64,000 nucleotides of DNA from Dichetophora obliterata (taxonomy: Eukaryota; Arthropoda; Insecta; Diptera; Sciomyzidae): positions 63,001,830 to 63,065,829 of the forward strand of contig OY986437.1 of assembly GCA_963920525.1 (NCBI GenBank), given 5' to 3'. Positions within the stretch are counted from its first letter, which is position 1; each line of letters opens with the position of its first letter. Both the position numbers and the translations under genes were made by a program. Shown here piece after piece: positions 33,077-44,660 of the stretch. Below the pieces are notes generated by a model. That model made no database searches. It was not told the DNA's origin and was given only the letters and a program-made list of their open reading frames with translations.

Positions 33077-33559
33077 CAGATATAATTGTGCAAACTGTTT
33101 ATAATCGCAAAAAGGTTCTCAAGTACAATTTGTTTTTTTTTCCCCCAGCAGCAGTAACTTTTTAGTTTTCAACAATTCATTAGCTACTTTAAGCCACTTG
33201 AATTTACTGCTCCTATCTGTGTGATATGCAGTTAAAGTCGTTCACAAGTTAAAAATAAATCAAACTCGTTTCCGTATCTACGAGTGTTTTTACTGATTTC
33301 TTTCACTTTATTTAATTTTTTTTTTACTTTTACACTTCAAAAATGTTGTTCACTTTTTCTTTTCTGGTTTTTTTTTTTCCCAACTCATACAGAGTATTAA
33401 AGCAATTGTTTTAATTTCGTTGCATTTTCTTGATCAATTTGAATAAAAAAATTGACACAATCCAACGTCTTTTGTTTTGGACACCAACTTCTTATTTAAT
33501 ATTATTTTTATTTATTTTTTTTTTGTTTGTTTTATTATTGTTATAAGTATTTAATTATC

Positions 33560-33780
33560 TCACGTACGCGCGTTTCGCACACCATCCGACGTCGTTTTCA
33601 GAAACTCGACTGATTCACTGTCGTAGTTGTGGCCGTTGCTTCAACTGGTTCGTTGGCTCAGGCTGCCTGGTCTCAAACGTTTTGGCCGTATCTACTGCCA
33701 GCTACTTGGGTGCTAGCTAGCGATTTATGCCTTGGCGCTGCTCCAACTAGTATAAAAAAGCAGTAGACGCTGAGAGTACT
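33560..33780 (-). promoter_or_regulatory. Candidate promoter / transcription start of a minus-strand host gene
   Basis: On the minus strand, TCAGTC (plus 33608-33613) matches the arthropod initiator. It is followed by a CG-containing stretch (ACGACGTCGG, then CGCGCGTACG) and then hundreds of A-rich leader-like bases down to about 32760. The segment is much less AT-rich than its surroundings and has no repeat copy. No minus TATA box sits 30 bp upstream. A good plus-strand TATAAAAAAG is present at 33751-33760, so direction is uncertain. Confidence 0.25.
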
Positions 33781-34790
33781 CATGGGAAAAATAGTAGTAG
33801 AACTTGAAGAGAGAACGAGTGTCGATGGGAGAGCGATGGTGGCGCGGAGTTGCTTATGTTTTGATTTTATTCATCAATTTTTTTTTTGTGAATTTACTAT
33901 GAGAGTAAGCTTACTAACTGTGCTACGGAATCATATGTTTACAAGGGAGCTTACAGCGTTTCCATTGCAATAAAGTGTTACTTTAATCAAGCTTTGAATT
34001 TATTTAGTACTAAAATTAAATTGAATTTAAAATTTTTCTAGGAATGTGTGTATAACAGTTTGCCTTTCAACGCCAATGCCATGTTTAAAGTTAATACGCA
34101 CGATTTCAATATTTCTAGAGTTGGTCTGATTTTACTCATTGATGGTGGGAAATTTGTGATTAAGACAGTCACATTGGCAACAATTGAATTTTTTGTCAAA
34201 ATCCAAACACACAAAATATTAATATACATAGCATTATTCTAAGAGTAAAATCTTTTATGAATTTAATTGTGGTTTTCTTTTTTCGACTATTGCGATTAAG
34301 TGTGTAAAATGCGTTTAAACAGTACTTTTTTTCAAATGTTTGTTTTATTTTATACCTTTTAATATTTGTCTTCGCCAATTGCAGGGAACGATCTAACTAC
34401 CCCTTGGTTAACAAGCTTAGCCTTTAGCCTACTCGGCTATCAAAGCCTTTATTGATAATCAAGTAAAGTGCATACATTAAAATATTTCGATGAAGTAACC
34501 AACCCGATATTTTTTCTATTTGTTATACACTGATATTTTTGTAGAAAACTCTTTAGGCTTTAAATCTTGTGCTTTTGAGTTAATTTTTTTTTTTTTTGTT
34601 CTTCACAACATTTGTAATTCACATAAATTTTTTTGTATCACATAAGCCTTTAAAAGTAAAAACTAAGCACTTATTTCTAAAGATTAAATTAAAACCCGCC
34701 ATCGTTGAAGGAATACACGGATACAATGAATTAAATATTAGAAAGGAGAGAGGAGGGTGGCGGCTCAAAGAATAGAACATTTTAACACAA
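33780..34790. other. Gene-free AT-rich DNA
   Basis: Short overlapping frames on both strands carry no domains. No repeat or RNA is recognised. Confidence 0.35.
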
Positions 34791-35124
34791 CAATAAAATT
34801 ATTAATATGATGGTCAATGGTATAAAAAATGGAATAAAATGTTTTTAGCCATAACTTTTGACTAGAAAGAAATACTTTTACTAATTTTAATTATATTTGA
34901 GACTTCATATTTTGGTAGTAAAAATATATAAACGACATTTTGAAAAAACTAAATTTAGTAACCAAATCATAGGTTGGTTACCTCATAGTTCAATAATTGT
35001 TAAACTATTTTTGCATCAAAAATGGAAGAATTTTTCAAATCAATGCTGTGTCATATGAAAGTTAGTCAGAAATGAAATTATTATTTATTAAAGTTTTTTC
35101 CTAAATGACTTCTATATTTATTGT

Positions 35125-35916
35125 GTTGACTTTATATGATTTCAATACATATTCTAAATGTTTGATAGTTTAAATCATACTTGATTTTAAATACAAATTC
35201 TAGTTGTTTGATAGTTTAAAATCGTTTATTTAGCTTAAGGTCACAGTTAGAACAATTAATTGCTCTAACGAATCTTTCCAAAGAAACAACAACAACAACA
35301 AAGTTTTTCAAATATGAAAAGGAAAAAATCACTAGCTAATCTTATTGCAATTTCGGCCTGGCTAAGGGCTTCATCAGAAATCTGTGTGATACCCGTGCAA
35401 GCGCGCACTAACGCACTGCACCACCGGGGCGATGAGATTTGAAGTGTCAATTTCTCAGTTTTTCTCAATTTCATAATTTTTACATTTGTTGTTGTATTCT
35501 TGCTTTACTTTAGTCTCTATGCTTATGTTATTATATGGAGTCCAACAGCCTGCTGGAAGTCTTCACTAACAGAAAAACTGAAAAATTGACACTTCAAATC
35601 TCATCGCCCCGGTGGTGCAGTGTGTTAGTGCGCGCTTGCACGGGTATCACAAAGATTTCTGATGAAGCCCTTAGCCAGGCCGAAATTGCAATAAGATCAG
35701 CTAGTGATTTTTTTCCTTTTTTTTACATGAAAAACTTTGTTGTTGTTGTTATTGTTTCTTTGGAAAGATTCGTTAGAACAATTAATTGTTCTAACTTTGA
35801 CCTTAAGCTCAATAAACGATTTTGAACTATCAAAGAACTAGAATTTGTACTTAAAATCAAGTATGATTTAAACTATCAAACATTTGGAATTTGTATTTAA
35901 ATCATATAAGGTCAAC
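35125..35916. mobile_element. Near-perfect foldback with long arms
   Basis: Bases 35125-35465 and 35575-35916 are inverted copies about 95% alike, starting GTTGAC and ending GTCAAC. Each arm contains GCCCCGGTGGTGCAGTG followed by GTGCGCGCTTGCACGGGTA, which has an A-box-like start but no convincing B box. The loop is about 110 bp. The element splits an older repeat whose two halves lie at 34970-35120 and 35917-36170. One arm end recurs alone at 58808-58942. Confidence 0.75.
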
Positions 35917-36587
35917 ATAATAATTATTATTTATTTTTACAACAAAAACAACTTTTGTGTAATTTTTTGAGTAAAAAGTCAATGTTATAGGCTTTTTTTT
36001 AAAAAAATATATAAATATTTACACGGACCTAATGGTGTAGTTTGAACTGTTTTTAGTAAGTGCTTTTATTGAACTTTTGAACAAAACACAATTGAATGAA
36101 ATATAATTAAAAACAGCGCAGATATTTCTATCGGAAATTAAAACTTTGATTTTCATGTCGTTTTTTCTCATTCTTAGGTTTTAGTAAGCAAAACTAAGTC
36201 TGCGGAAAGTAAACGCTGATTCGAGCAAGCCGGCAGGCAGGCGCAAGCAGGTACCTGCTCCGTAAATAAGCCGTGCAGAGTGAATGCGATCAGGTCAGAT
36301 CAGATCAGTGCGAGAAAAAGTTTGTTATTTATTTTTTTCCAATATTGCTTTCTATTTTGCATCCTCCGCTTATGGCGTTTATGAAGAGTTTTTTATTTTT
36401 TATACATAAATAGTACACTATATTTAAAAGAGCTACAACTCAAAAAATTTAATTTTCAGGAGGAGCAAAAACATTTTTTTGGTTGGAAGCTTTTTACGCC
36501 TCTTTTTGTGATTTGCTTGAATGAAATCTGAAAAACCATCATCAGTAAACATTATCTAATAACAGCAAATATTAAGCTAGTGATAGT

Positions 36588-37680
36588 TTGGCAAATGGGG
36601 CTATTGGTAAACTAGTGCACATTGAAATTGACCAGAATGACCAGGTTAAAAAAGTTTGGCAGGAATTCGATGAGTCTAAAATTGGACAGAAAGCAAGAAT
36701 GAAAGCTTCTGCTGATGCTCAAACGATTCAAGTTGGAAGAAGAGCTGTGCCAATTCTACGAAAAAACAGTAGCATACCTCTTAATAAAAATAAAACAATC
36801 ACAGTTACAAGAAATCATTTTCCATTAATTCCTGCAATGGCTGTAACTATTCATAAGTCACAGGGTGGATCATTCGCAGATTGTTTACGAATATGACAAA
36901 AAGCATTCCTTGCAATTACTCGAAGTCGCTTTATCTCATGTTACTAGTATTGACGGACTTTTTATCACAACCCCTGATGACAACCCTCAACAATTTATAT
37001 TTCATCATGGAAAGTGAAATGATTTTTCTAATGTTGATTTAATTCGAGAATTTTAAAGATTTTCTCTTAACAAATTGGAAACTAAATGTATTATTATAAA
37101 AAATTTGATAGAGAGCAAAAAGTTATTTTCTGCAATGATTTTATGTTGTCAGAGTCTCCATGCGCATTCTCAAGATCTTACTATCAAGATCTTATTGCTA
37201 TCAGAAACAAAAATGCAAAATGATGAAATTATCGATATCACTAATTTCGCTTGTATATCTCAATTCCAGAAAGATAGTTGTCGTTCTGGAGGAGTTGCAA
37301 TAATTAAAATAAGTACAATACAGTCACTGGGGATATTTCTATATATTTAAACAGACTTCAGCTACAAAATTTTTCCGCTGATATTTCAAAAATTGGAGAG
37401 GTATATTCTGCAGAAGCAGGTTCCATTGAACTGGGTAAAAATTATCACAAAATGTCAATTGTTTTTGTTGGAGATTTTAATTGCGATTTTAGATATGAAT
37501 CCTCAAAGGCACTTTAACAATTCCTTTTTGGTAAATTTAATTTACAAATAATAAGCGATCCAAATATATGTGCAACACGATTAGGAACTATTGATGCAGT
37601 TTTTTCTAGATATATCGCCGACATATTATCCGTACCATACGTTTGCTATTTAAGTTATCATAAACCCCTAAAATTCATTA
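36588..37680 (+). pseudogene. Helentron-type protein relic: helicase C-terminus plus endonuclease
   Basis: The first part (36588-37016, with one frame change near 36890) matches the end of a PIF1-like helicase: NGAIGKLVHI, ITVTRNHFPLIPA, TIHKSQGG, then ALSHVTS. A second part (about 37120-37670, several frames) reads as an endonuclease/exonuclease/phosphatase domain: LLLSETKMQND, CRSGGVAII, VGDFNCDF, TIDAVFSR and SYHKP. A helicase followed by such an endonuclease is characteristic of Helentrons, rolling-circle transposons. The Rep domain and most of the helicase are absent. Multiple frameshifts and stops show decay. Confidence 0.75.
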
Positions 37681-37979
37681 ATAAAATTCGATAATAATAA
37701 AAACATTAACAAAAATATTTCAAAATGGATGTAAAATGTAATAAAATAAAATAATAATGATATGTAATTAAATTTACTGGTGTGATTATAACTTGTGTTT
37801 TTTTTTTATTAATTTGATGTTATTTTAAATTTTTGAATTTCAAAATTATTTTATCTATGAAACTGTGAAAAAGCTTCGCTTCTCTCGTGTGTCCAACGAC
37901 GCATCTATTTTTTTTTCAGGGGACTCTATACAAAAAAAAAGGGACAAAACGATTTTTTTTAATTAAAGACTAATTTGTC

Positions 37980-38384
37980 GGCCTTTGTAGTCTAGTGAAG
38001 AGTGCGCTAGACTATCTACCCAGAGGTCCCTGGTTCGAATCCGGGCTCGGGCATGGTTCTTTCACTTTCTTTATTCTTTCCTACACATTTTAGAATTGTG
38101 GAAAACAAAAAAATCTACAGCTAAATTGTGGAAAATGTGGAATTAATGGACAGGAACAACTAAGGGCTGGAAATGCTTACCCGAGGTTAAGGCATAACAC
38201 TAGCCTCGGTTAAAAGCAATTAAAATTGTCTTTCACAGTTGTTTCGGCTAATCAATAATTCACGTATGGTTCCAATCAATTCCTCTAAATAATCTATTTT
38301 TTCCTTTCAGGTCAAAGACCAAACCTTGTTTGTATAAGGCACATGCCTTGGTTCTTTGGTATTTAATAAAAAAAAAAAAAAAAA
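37980..38384 (+). repeat. tRNA-derived SINE
   Basis: The head (37980-38054) has an A-box-like TAGTCTAGTGAAGAGTG and a perfect B box GGTTCGAATCC, with a 5-bp T stem and a D-arm pair GTCTAG/CTAGAC. The acceptor stem pairs at only about 5 of 7 positions, so it is not a working tRNA. A body of about 280 bp ends CATGCCTTGGTTCTTTGGT and an A tail of about 17. This layout is that of a Pol III SINE. Confidence 0.7.
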
Positions 38385-38611
38385 TATATGTACAAAATTA
38401 AAATAGCCGATGTATATGATCACTACTAATAGTCTAACATGAAAAAGTATATACATATTCAAATTAATAACACAATTTTGTATTTGTATTATGTGTTGTT
38501 TACAAAATTCTTTAACAAGATTTTATTGCAATTTTTTAAAATTTGGATTTTTACGATTTCATTTATTACAACAAGAAAGAAAATGTAATTTTTTCATAAA
38601 GTAAAATATTA

Positions 38612-38885
38612 ATGTTAATGTTAATGTTAATGTTGTGTGGTGGAGATGCGTACTGCGACCTAAATGAGATCTATTGTACCTCCTTCTCAAAGCTCCGCTG
38701 GGTTTGCGGATTACAGAATTTCATCCAGCCCTATTTCTCTAATGAATTTGAGAATATTCTTAGGTTCAAGGGATGAAACCTGCTCTAGACTCAGCTCATA
38801 ATTCCCCAGTGCTAGTTTACGCCTGCGAGCCACGGCGTCGCAGTTTGTAAGTAGGTGTATTGGAGTCTCCTCTGCTTTTCCACAG
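38612..38885 (-). mobile_element. Severely 5'-truncated LINE with 14-bp TSD
   Basis: Direct repeats AAAGTAAAATATTA at 38598-38611 and 38886-38899 bound the insert. On the minus strand it ends in tandem AACATT units, a LINE-type 3' tail. Only the last about 58 codons and a short 3' UTR remain. Confidence 0.85.
38711..38885 (-). pseudogene. LINE ORF2 C-terminal tail
   Basis: The open frame reads CGKAEETPIHLLTNCDA, then RRRKLALGNYEL, and ends at TAA (plus 38711-38713). The Cys...His...Cys spacing is that of the C-terminal zinc motif of I/LOA/R1-like LINE proteins. The clade is not certain. All enzymatic domains are lost to 5' truncation. Confidence 0.75.
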
Positions 38886-39941
38886 AAAGTAAAATATTAC
38901 AACTCTTTTAAATTTCATCCGATTTTCTCACCAATGACACGTTGTAAAGGTATTTGAATCTGCTATTGATTAAAGTATAGAATACTTTATAGATTAGAAG
39001 TATAGAATGATTTAATCAGTTTACAGAATTTTAATACGCATTTTAATGACGAAAATCCTCATTTTCGCCCTTTATACCAATGTAATGAGATTAAATCGCA
39101 ATGAGCCTTACTTTATCAGTGTCCGATTTGGATAAAATATCTGGAGAGTTATCTTACCGGCCAGTGGAACATTTCTAGCCACCGAAGGAAACGCTAATTT
39201 TAGTTTGAAATTCTCAGTGCAATTCTGGGCTGGCCTAGTGGCACAACATATCGCACATCCTCTTCAAAAGAGTCACATCTCAAAATGTTTACATATGTAC
39301 TTTTTCGTGTAAGGCAATTTGTAGTGATCATATACATCGGCCGTCTTAGTTTTGCACACAAATTCTTAGTCCTTATTTAAAAAAAAAAATCCTTTTGTCT
39401 CTTTTTTTTTTGTATGGAGTCCCTTGAAGAAAATAATTGTTTTTCTCTTCTTGAAAATGTACATTTTTTTAGTTGTAGCTCTTTTGAAGACAGTGTGCTA
39501 TTTATGTATAGCAAATAAAAATTTTTCATAAACGCCATTAGCGGAGGATGCAAAATAGAAAGCAAAAATAAATAACAAACTTTTTCTCGCACTGATCTGA
39601 TCTGACCTGCTCGCATTCACTCTGTACGGCTTATTTACTGAGCAGGTACCTGCCTGCGCCTGCGTGCGTGCCTGCTCGCATCAGCGTTTACTCTGTCCGC
39701 AGACTAAGAGATAAGAATCGTTTAAGCACACTTTCAATTTGGCTTTTTACACCACTTGTATTCAAGTTTCAAAAATCCACCAGTGATTAGTGTCAGATTA
39801 AACTTGATTGTTTTATTATTACATTGTTATTTATAAACACATTTCAGCGTATGTTTAACTTTAAACATAACTTAAACACGAAAACGTTCCCGTACTCGAT
39901 TCCAGTAGAATGATTTTGCTTGAAAACTTTATTTTGAAGCT

Positions 39942-39963
39942 CGAGAGAGAGAGAGAGAGAGAG
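39942..39963. repeat. (GA)n microsatellite
   Basis: About ten GA units follow AAGCTC. The surrounding 39720-39970 stretch has no gene. Confidence 0.85.
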
Positions 39964-39969
39964 GAATAA

Positions 39970-41402
39970 CATCCCAGTAGAATAATTGTCAAGCACTCTA
40001 CACGTTTTTTAATCGCTGCATTAGCATGAATTCTGAAACTCCTTCTTAAATAAAAAAAAAGAATGGAGATTAGAAGGAGTCGAACGAATTTGTCGCTTTG
40101 GGCAGATTGATTCTGAAACTCATTCTAAAATGAGAAAAAGGAAGTGAGAAGAGAAGGAGTCGAACGGATTTGTCGCTTTGTGTATCAATTATTTCCTGCA
40201 AATTGTAGCATAACGGGAATGATGGAACACGTGTTCAATAGAATTCATTTTTTTAACATTGTAGTTTGTGCCTCAGTCATTGTCGAAATTTTTAAGTGAG
40301 CGCAACATTAATTGTTTTGGAAAACTTTGTCTTAGTTTTAAAGTTTTAAGAAATTAAATAAATAAAAATAATGAATAAAAGGGGAAGGAGGGGTAGGAGT
40401 GCTATAAATAAATAAATATTAAGAGAAAAACATACTTAAAAATAAATTAAAACGAGAAAATAGATTAAAACAATATTTGGTCAATAATTAACCAACTACT
40501 TTTCCCCTCTATTTTGTGACTATATCAATATATATTTTTAAAGTTGACCGTAGTAAACAAAATATGTGAGAGAGGTGACATATCAAAAAACATTCACAGC
40601 TTGATTGGTCCTGGTATTTTCTTAAATTTCAATTACGATGGCATCCAAAAAACAAGAGGTGTTTAAGTTATTGCATGGCATTAACAATATTTTTTAAAGT
40701 TAGTTTTACACAGTAATATTTTTAACATTTCTGAATATTTGCTTGTGATTTTAGAAGCATGTGAAGAAAAGTATGCAATGAAAGATAATTACGTGATCGA
40801 AATCAAAAAAGGCTTCAAAACTGCAAAAAAATAAAGTGCACAAAACAACGTGCTTGGTCAAAAAAAATTCTTAAGTTCTTATTAAATATCCCTAATTTTT
40901 CTTAATCAATTATTATTAATAATAATTTAATAAAATTTAATTTTAAATCAGCGTAATAATTGAAGTACCAATTTTTTTTAAGGAATGAATTCATGCATTC
41001 ACTTATACAATAATTTGTATTATTACTAACAATTTTCTTCTTAAATTATTAATTAAAAAAAAAAGCAGCGTCTTTTAATTTTGGTATAACCAGCTGTTAT
41101 TAAATTAATTATTTACAGCTACTTACGTAAGAACTAAAATAATAGTTGTTATAGAAATGCTAACCATAAAACCTGTTTGCTAAGAGGCATTTTATAATAC
41201 TTCTTACGGGAGCATTCCTGAAACTCTTGCATGTAACAACTTCTATAAGCTCTTTGTGTAGAAGTGAAAGTGCAATGCCTTGCATTTTGGCTCGTTTCAT
41301 ATAAAAAATAACTAAGAAAAAAATCGAGTTGGTAAGGCCCTCCACCTGCCTAAGAAGTACTTCTACAACTGCTTTTTACTCCTTACTTATTCTACTGGGA
41401 TG
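39970..41402. mobile_element. 1.4-kb TIR element with 16-bp perfect ends
   Basis: CATCCCAGTAGAATAA at 39970-39985 is the exact reverse complement of 41387-41402. A related CCAGTAGAATGA stands just outside at about 39903. A two-unit tandem repeat of about 79 bp (40031-40190, sharing GAAGGAGTCGAACG and TTTGTCGCTTTG) lies near the left end. No transposase motif is seen, and no TSD could be fixed. The neighbouring Harbinger-like exon may or may not be related. Confidence 0.5.
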
Positions 41403-41648
41403 CAAAATGAACCCTCTTTAGTGTATTGCAATTAAATGAAGTCAGTACAGGATTTTTCACAGTTGTTTAAAGCCTGCGTAACTCTAACGCCAAAAAGGCT
41501 GCTTAAAACTAACATGAAATTTTTTGGCATTTCTATTGCTAAATTTGTTGTTCTGAACAAAATTAATTAAATTGTTATATTTAAAAATTTATTGGTGTTA
41601 TTTAATTCATTAACTTAAAGTTGCTGTTAATTGATTGAGTTCATTAAA

Positions 41649-41873
41649 ATGCCTTTTGATTTGGATTTTTTTATGAATGAGATAGAAATCATAGATTATT
41701 TTGATGAAAACATAGCGCCACGGGTGCCAAAATTATTCAAAATAAGATATAATCCCATGGAGGAGCTAAGGGAAAATTTATTGAACGCATCATGCTGTGC
41801 AAAAAATTCATACTGTGAAAAATATAAGCAAAGGAACATTTATCACAGTCTGAAAGAGCGAGTAACTTGCTAA
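41649..41873 (+). pseudogene. Possible PIF/Harbinger transposase N-terminal exon
   Basis: A frame from ATG 41649 to TAA at 41871-41873 reads MPFDLDFFMNEIEIIDYF, then PRVPKLFKIRYNPMEELREN. The acidic start followed by a basic stretch and NPMEEL resembles the N-terminus of insect Harbinger nucleases, where this part precedes the catalytic exon. The downstream catalytic region is absent within 2 kb. It could also be an unrelated small host exon. Confidence 0.3.
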
Positions 41874-41879
41874 AAGTGT

Positions 41880-44660
41880 CGAGTAAACAAAAATTTGACA
41901 CAAGCCAGTATAGTTATTAAAGCATTTATAAATAATAATTTAAGCAAGATTGCGTTAAACCTTAAACCTTGTATAACTAAACAACCGCTTAAAAAATGTT
42001 TAACGAAATCTAATAAATTAGACTGTTAATACTTAAAACAAAAACAGTTGACATTTCTGTAAGCAACTGTGCTTTCATTAGTTGTTTTGTGATAGACTTA
42101 GACGTAATTGAGTAGTTATCTCACACACTAAAGTAGTTATCAAATATATGATAAAAACGTGCGGAAAATTTTTAGTTAATTTGGGGAGCAATCCTCACTT
42201 GTTTTGATAAATTTATTTAATTTGCTCGAATTTTTTTTATTTTCATACAATATGTCAAATAAACTCAAATCTTATACACATAAAAATACTATCTAGCATA
42301 GAACAAAAAAATTGAGAAACAATTTTTATTTGTATTGGAAAAAAAGAATTTGGGTCTAAAATATTTTTTTCTAAGAACAATAGTTAGTTTTTGTTCAAGG
42401 AGTATTTTGTCATTTCAATAAAAAATTTATACAATTAGCGTGACGCGCTATTTTAAAAACTAAACAACAATTTTTTTTTTTTTTTTTTTTTTTTTTGGGA
42501 AAAACTTTTTTTTAAAGTGAGTAATGTATTGCTGAACAAATTTTGTGTTTGTTTTCAAGACGATTTTTATCTTTAAGACAAAATTTGTTTATTTTTTTTT
42601 AAATTTTAGTTTCAACAACTGCTTTGTTTTTTGAAACTTTTGAAAACTTTTTTAAAATGAACCGTAAAATTCACTTAAAAATGTGTAGAACGAAAATTTC
42701 AATAAAATATTTAAAATTTGACTTTTAATAAGAGAGCATATTTCATTCGTATCCAGAACTGATACAGAAAAGGTATGGAAATAATATTTGACACGTTTGC
42801 TTAAATTTAAAAACATAAAAGTACATAATAGTATATGGTACAAACTCAACTTTCACCGCTTAGACCAGATAATTGGTTCTTTGAAATACCACATGGACCA
42901 TACCCACAAATGTTGGAAACTCCCATGACAAAACAACACTTACTAAATTTTTTTTAAGTTAGCGAACAATTCCTAATTACCTTTTTTATGATATTCATCG
43001 TATTCAGAGTTTTAATGTATACCAAATAAAGAAGAAGAATATTTAAGACAAAAAGCAGCATTTTTCATTTCATATTTCATTTTTTTTTTTGCCATATTTG
43101 AACGTCTCTTTATCTCAGTATTTGTCTAAAAATAATTCAAGTATAAGAAACAATTCTAAATGTAACAAATTTATTTATTTAAAAAGGATATCTAAAAGAA
43201 AAAGAAGCATTTTTATTTATTTATACTTCAAGTCATCAAATAATCAGAATTATGAAATTTAGAAGATGGCTAAATCATAAGTTGGATATATATATTTCTT
43301 TTTCAATTTGCTTCATGCTTAAATAGTGTGTTGGATGTAGTAAGAAAATAAAGCTCAATCAAGTCTTAAAGAGCTATTTTTTTGTACTGGCAATTCTATT
43401 ATCTATTTCCGTATAACAGTTACAACCACACTGTAAGAGAGCAATAGACTAAGAGAACTTAAAACGATGCACTAGTAAACATTGCATGCATACAAAACCG
43501 GCTTTTACTTAAACACTTTATTGTTTGTTTTTATTTTGATTTTTAATATGCTACTGATAAGCAAGAGCTGTTTTCACGGAGAGTAAAAGCGCCCACGTTG
43601 TTTAGGGTTGTTTGTGGAGAGAATACTTTAGAAGTAGTTAATGCAAAAAAGTAGTAAAGAGTGTTGCTTTTTGTTGGTTTGCTGCAAGTGCAAAGTTGTT
43701 ATAAATTTACTTAACATTTTAATTAAATATTTAAAAATAAAAAATAGCATGGATAAATATTGCAGGTAATAAAATTAAAACAGTCGATAATCAGCAAACG
43801 TTAGGAGATGTTTAAAAAAAACTTTGTTCACTCTCTTTCTTTTAATTCAAATAACTAAAATACTTTTCGAGTGCTAACTATTGCTAATTATTGTATAAAA
43901 AAATAAAATTAATTACAGACTTAAGAGAAAAACAAAGAAGTAAAATTAAAAAAAGTAAAAAGAGAAGTAAAGAAGTTAATATTTTATTTTGATGAAGAAA
44001 AATCTTTTTAACTGTAATGTGTTCTAATAAGAGAAATAATAATCTAATCACACAAAGTCTGTAACTTATTTTCACAGCTCCAATGATAATAAGTAAAACA
44101 TAAGATTTGTAAACATCTTGTCAAGATGTTTAAACTTGTGTTGTGACAGACCTGCATTTTTTGTTTATATAAAGCAAAGAGTAGAGAAAAACACTTTTAT
44201 AAAAATTCCGACTTAATAGCTGAATTAACCAAAAAAATCCTTATCAAGCCCATCAAACTAAATGCACTGTACTGACATCAAGTTTGACAATTATTGTCTT
44301 TGGCGTCATAACAAGATTTAAACTTAACTAAACGCACATTTTGTAACATCTTTTATAGTCTCTCCTTTAGTATTCCGACAATTATTTTGAATTTTCCATT
44401 AACCCAATCTATTCAAAAGTGGTAAACGGTGGTGAAGGAGAAGACTTTTCAAAAAATTATTTATTGCAAAGTTTAATGATTTTGTAAAATCAGACATTAG
44501 TTTCTTCTTTTAAATGCCGAGTGTCAATTGTTTTTCAATTCAAGATGGTTCTCGCAATATGGCAGCTAAGCCCATTACTGCACTTCGTATATTGAAAAAA
44601 CATCACTATTATTAATTCGAAAAGGATCAAATTTACAAAAATAAATTGCAAAATATGCAT
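41880..44660. other. Long AT-rich gene-free stretch
   Basis: Homopolymer runs are common, including a T run of about 30 at 42470-42497. At 44214-44340 a diverged repeat shared with 62048-62185 is seen (phrase TAGCTGAATT, then a shared CATCAAG and CTTTGGC wording). No frame has a recognisable motif and no RNA gene is seen. Confidence 0.5.

Larger units (their letters stand above)
36200..39705. mobile_element. 3.5-kb foldback element interrupted by Helentron, SINE and LINE fragments
   Basis: Outer arms 36200-36480 and 39455-39705 are inverted and share TAAACGCTGAT, AGCAGGTACCTGC and TTTGCATCCTCCGCT. The right arm continues without a break to 39370. The left arm stops near 36480 and resumes near 37912 (GGGACTCTATACAAAAAAAA), so about 1.43 kb with helicase and endonuclease relics was inserted there. 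A further inverted pair (38392-38426 and 39318-39352, core GCCGATGTATATGATCACTA) lies inside. Confidence 0.65.

Noticed and set aside
33751..33973. TATA-driven plus-strand gene starting at 33782
   Set aside because: The ATG is only about 25 bp from the TATA box, leaving no room for a leader, and the frame has no recognisable domain.
37980..38054. Functional tRNA gene with a perfect B box
   Set aside because: The acceptor stem is incomplete, and the sequence continues into a SINE body ending with an A tail.
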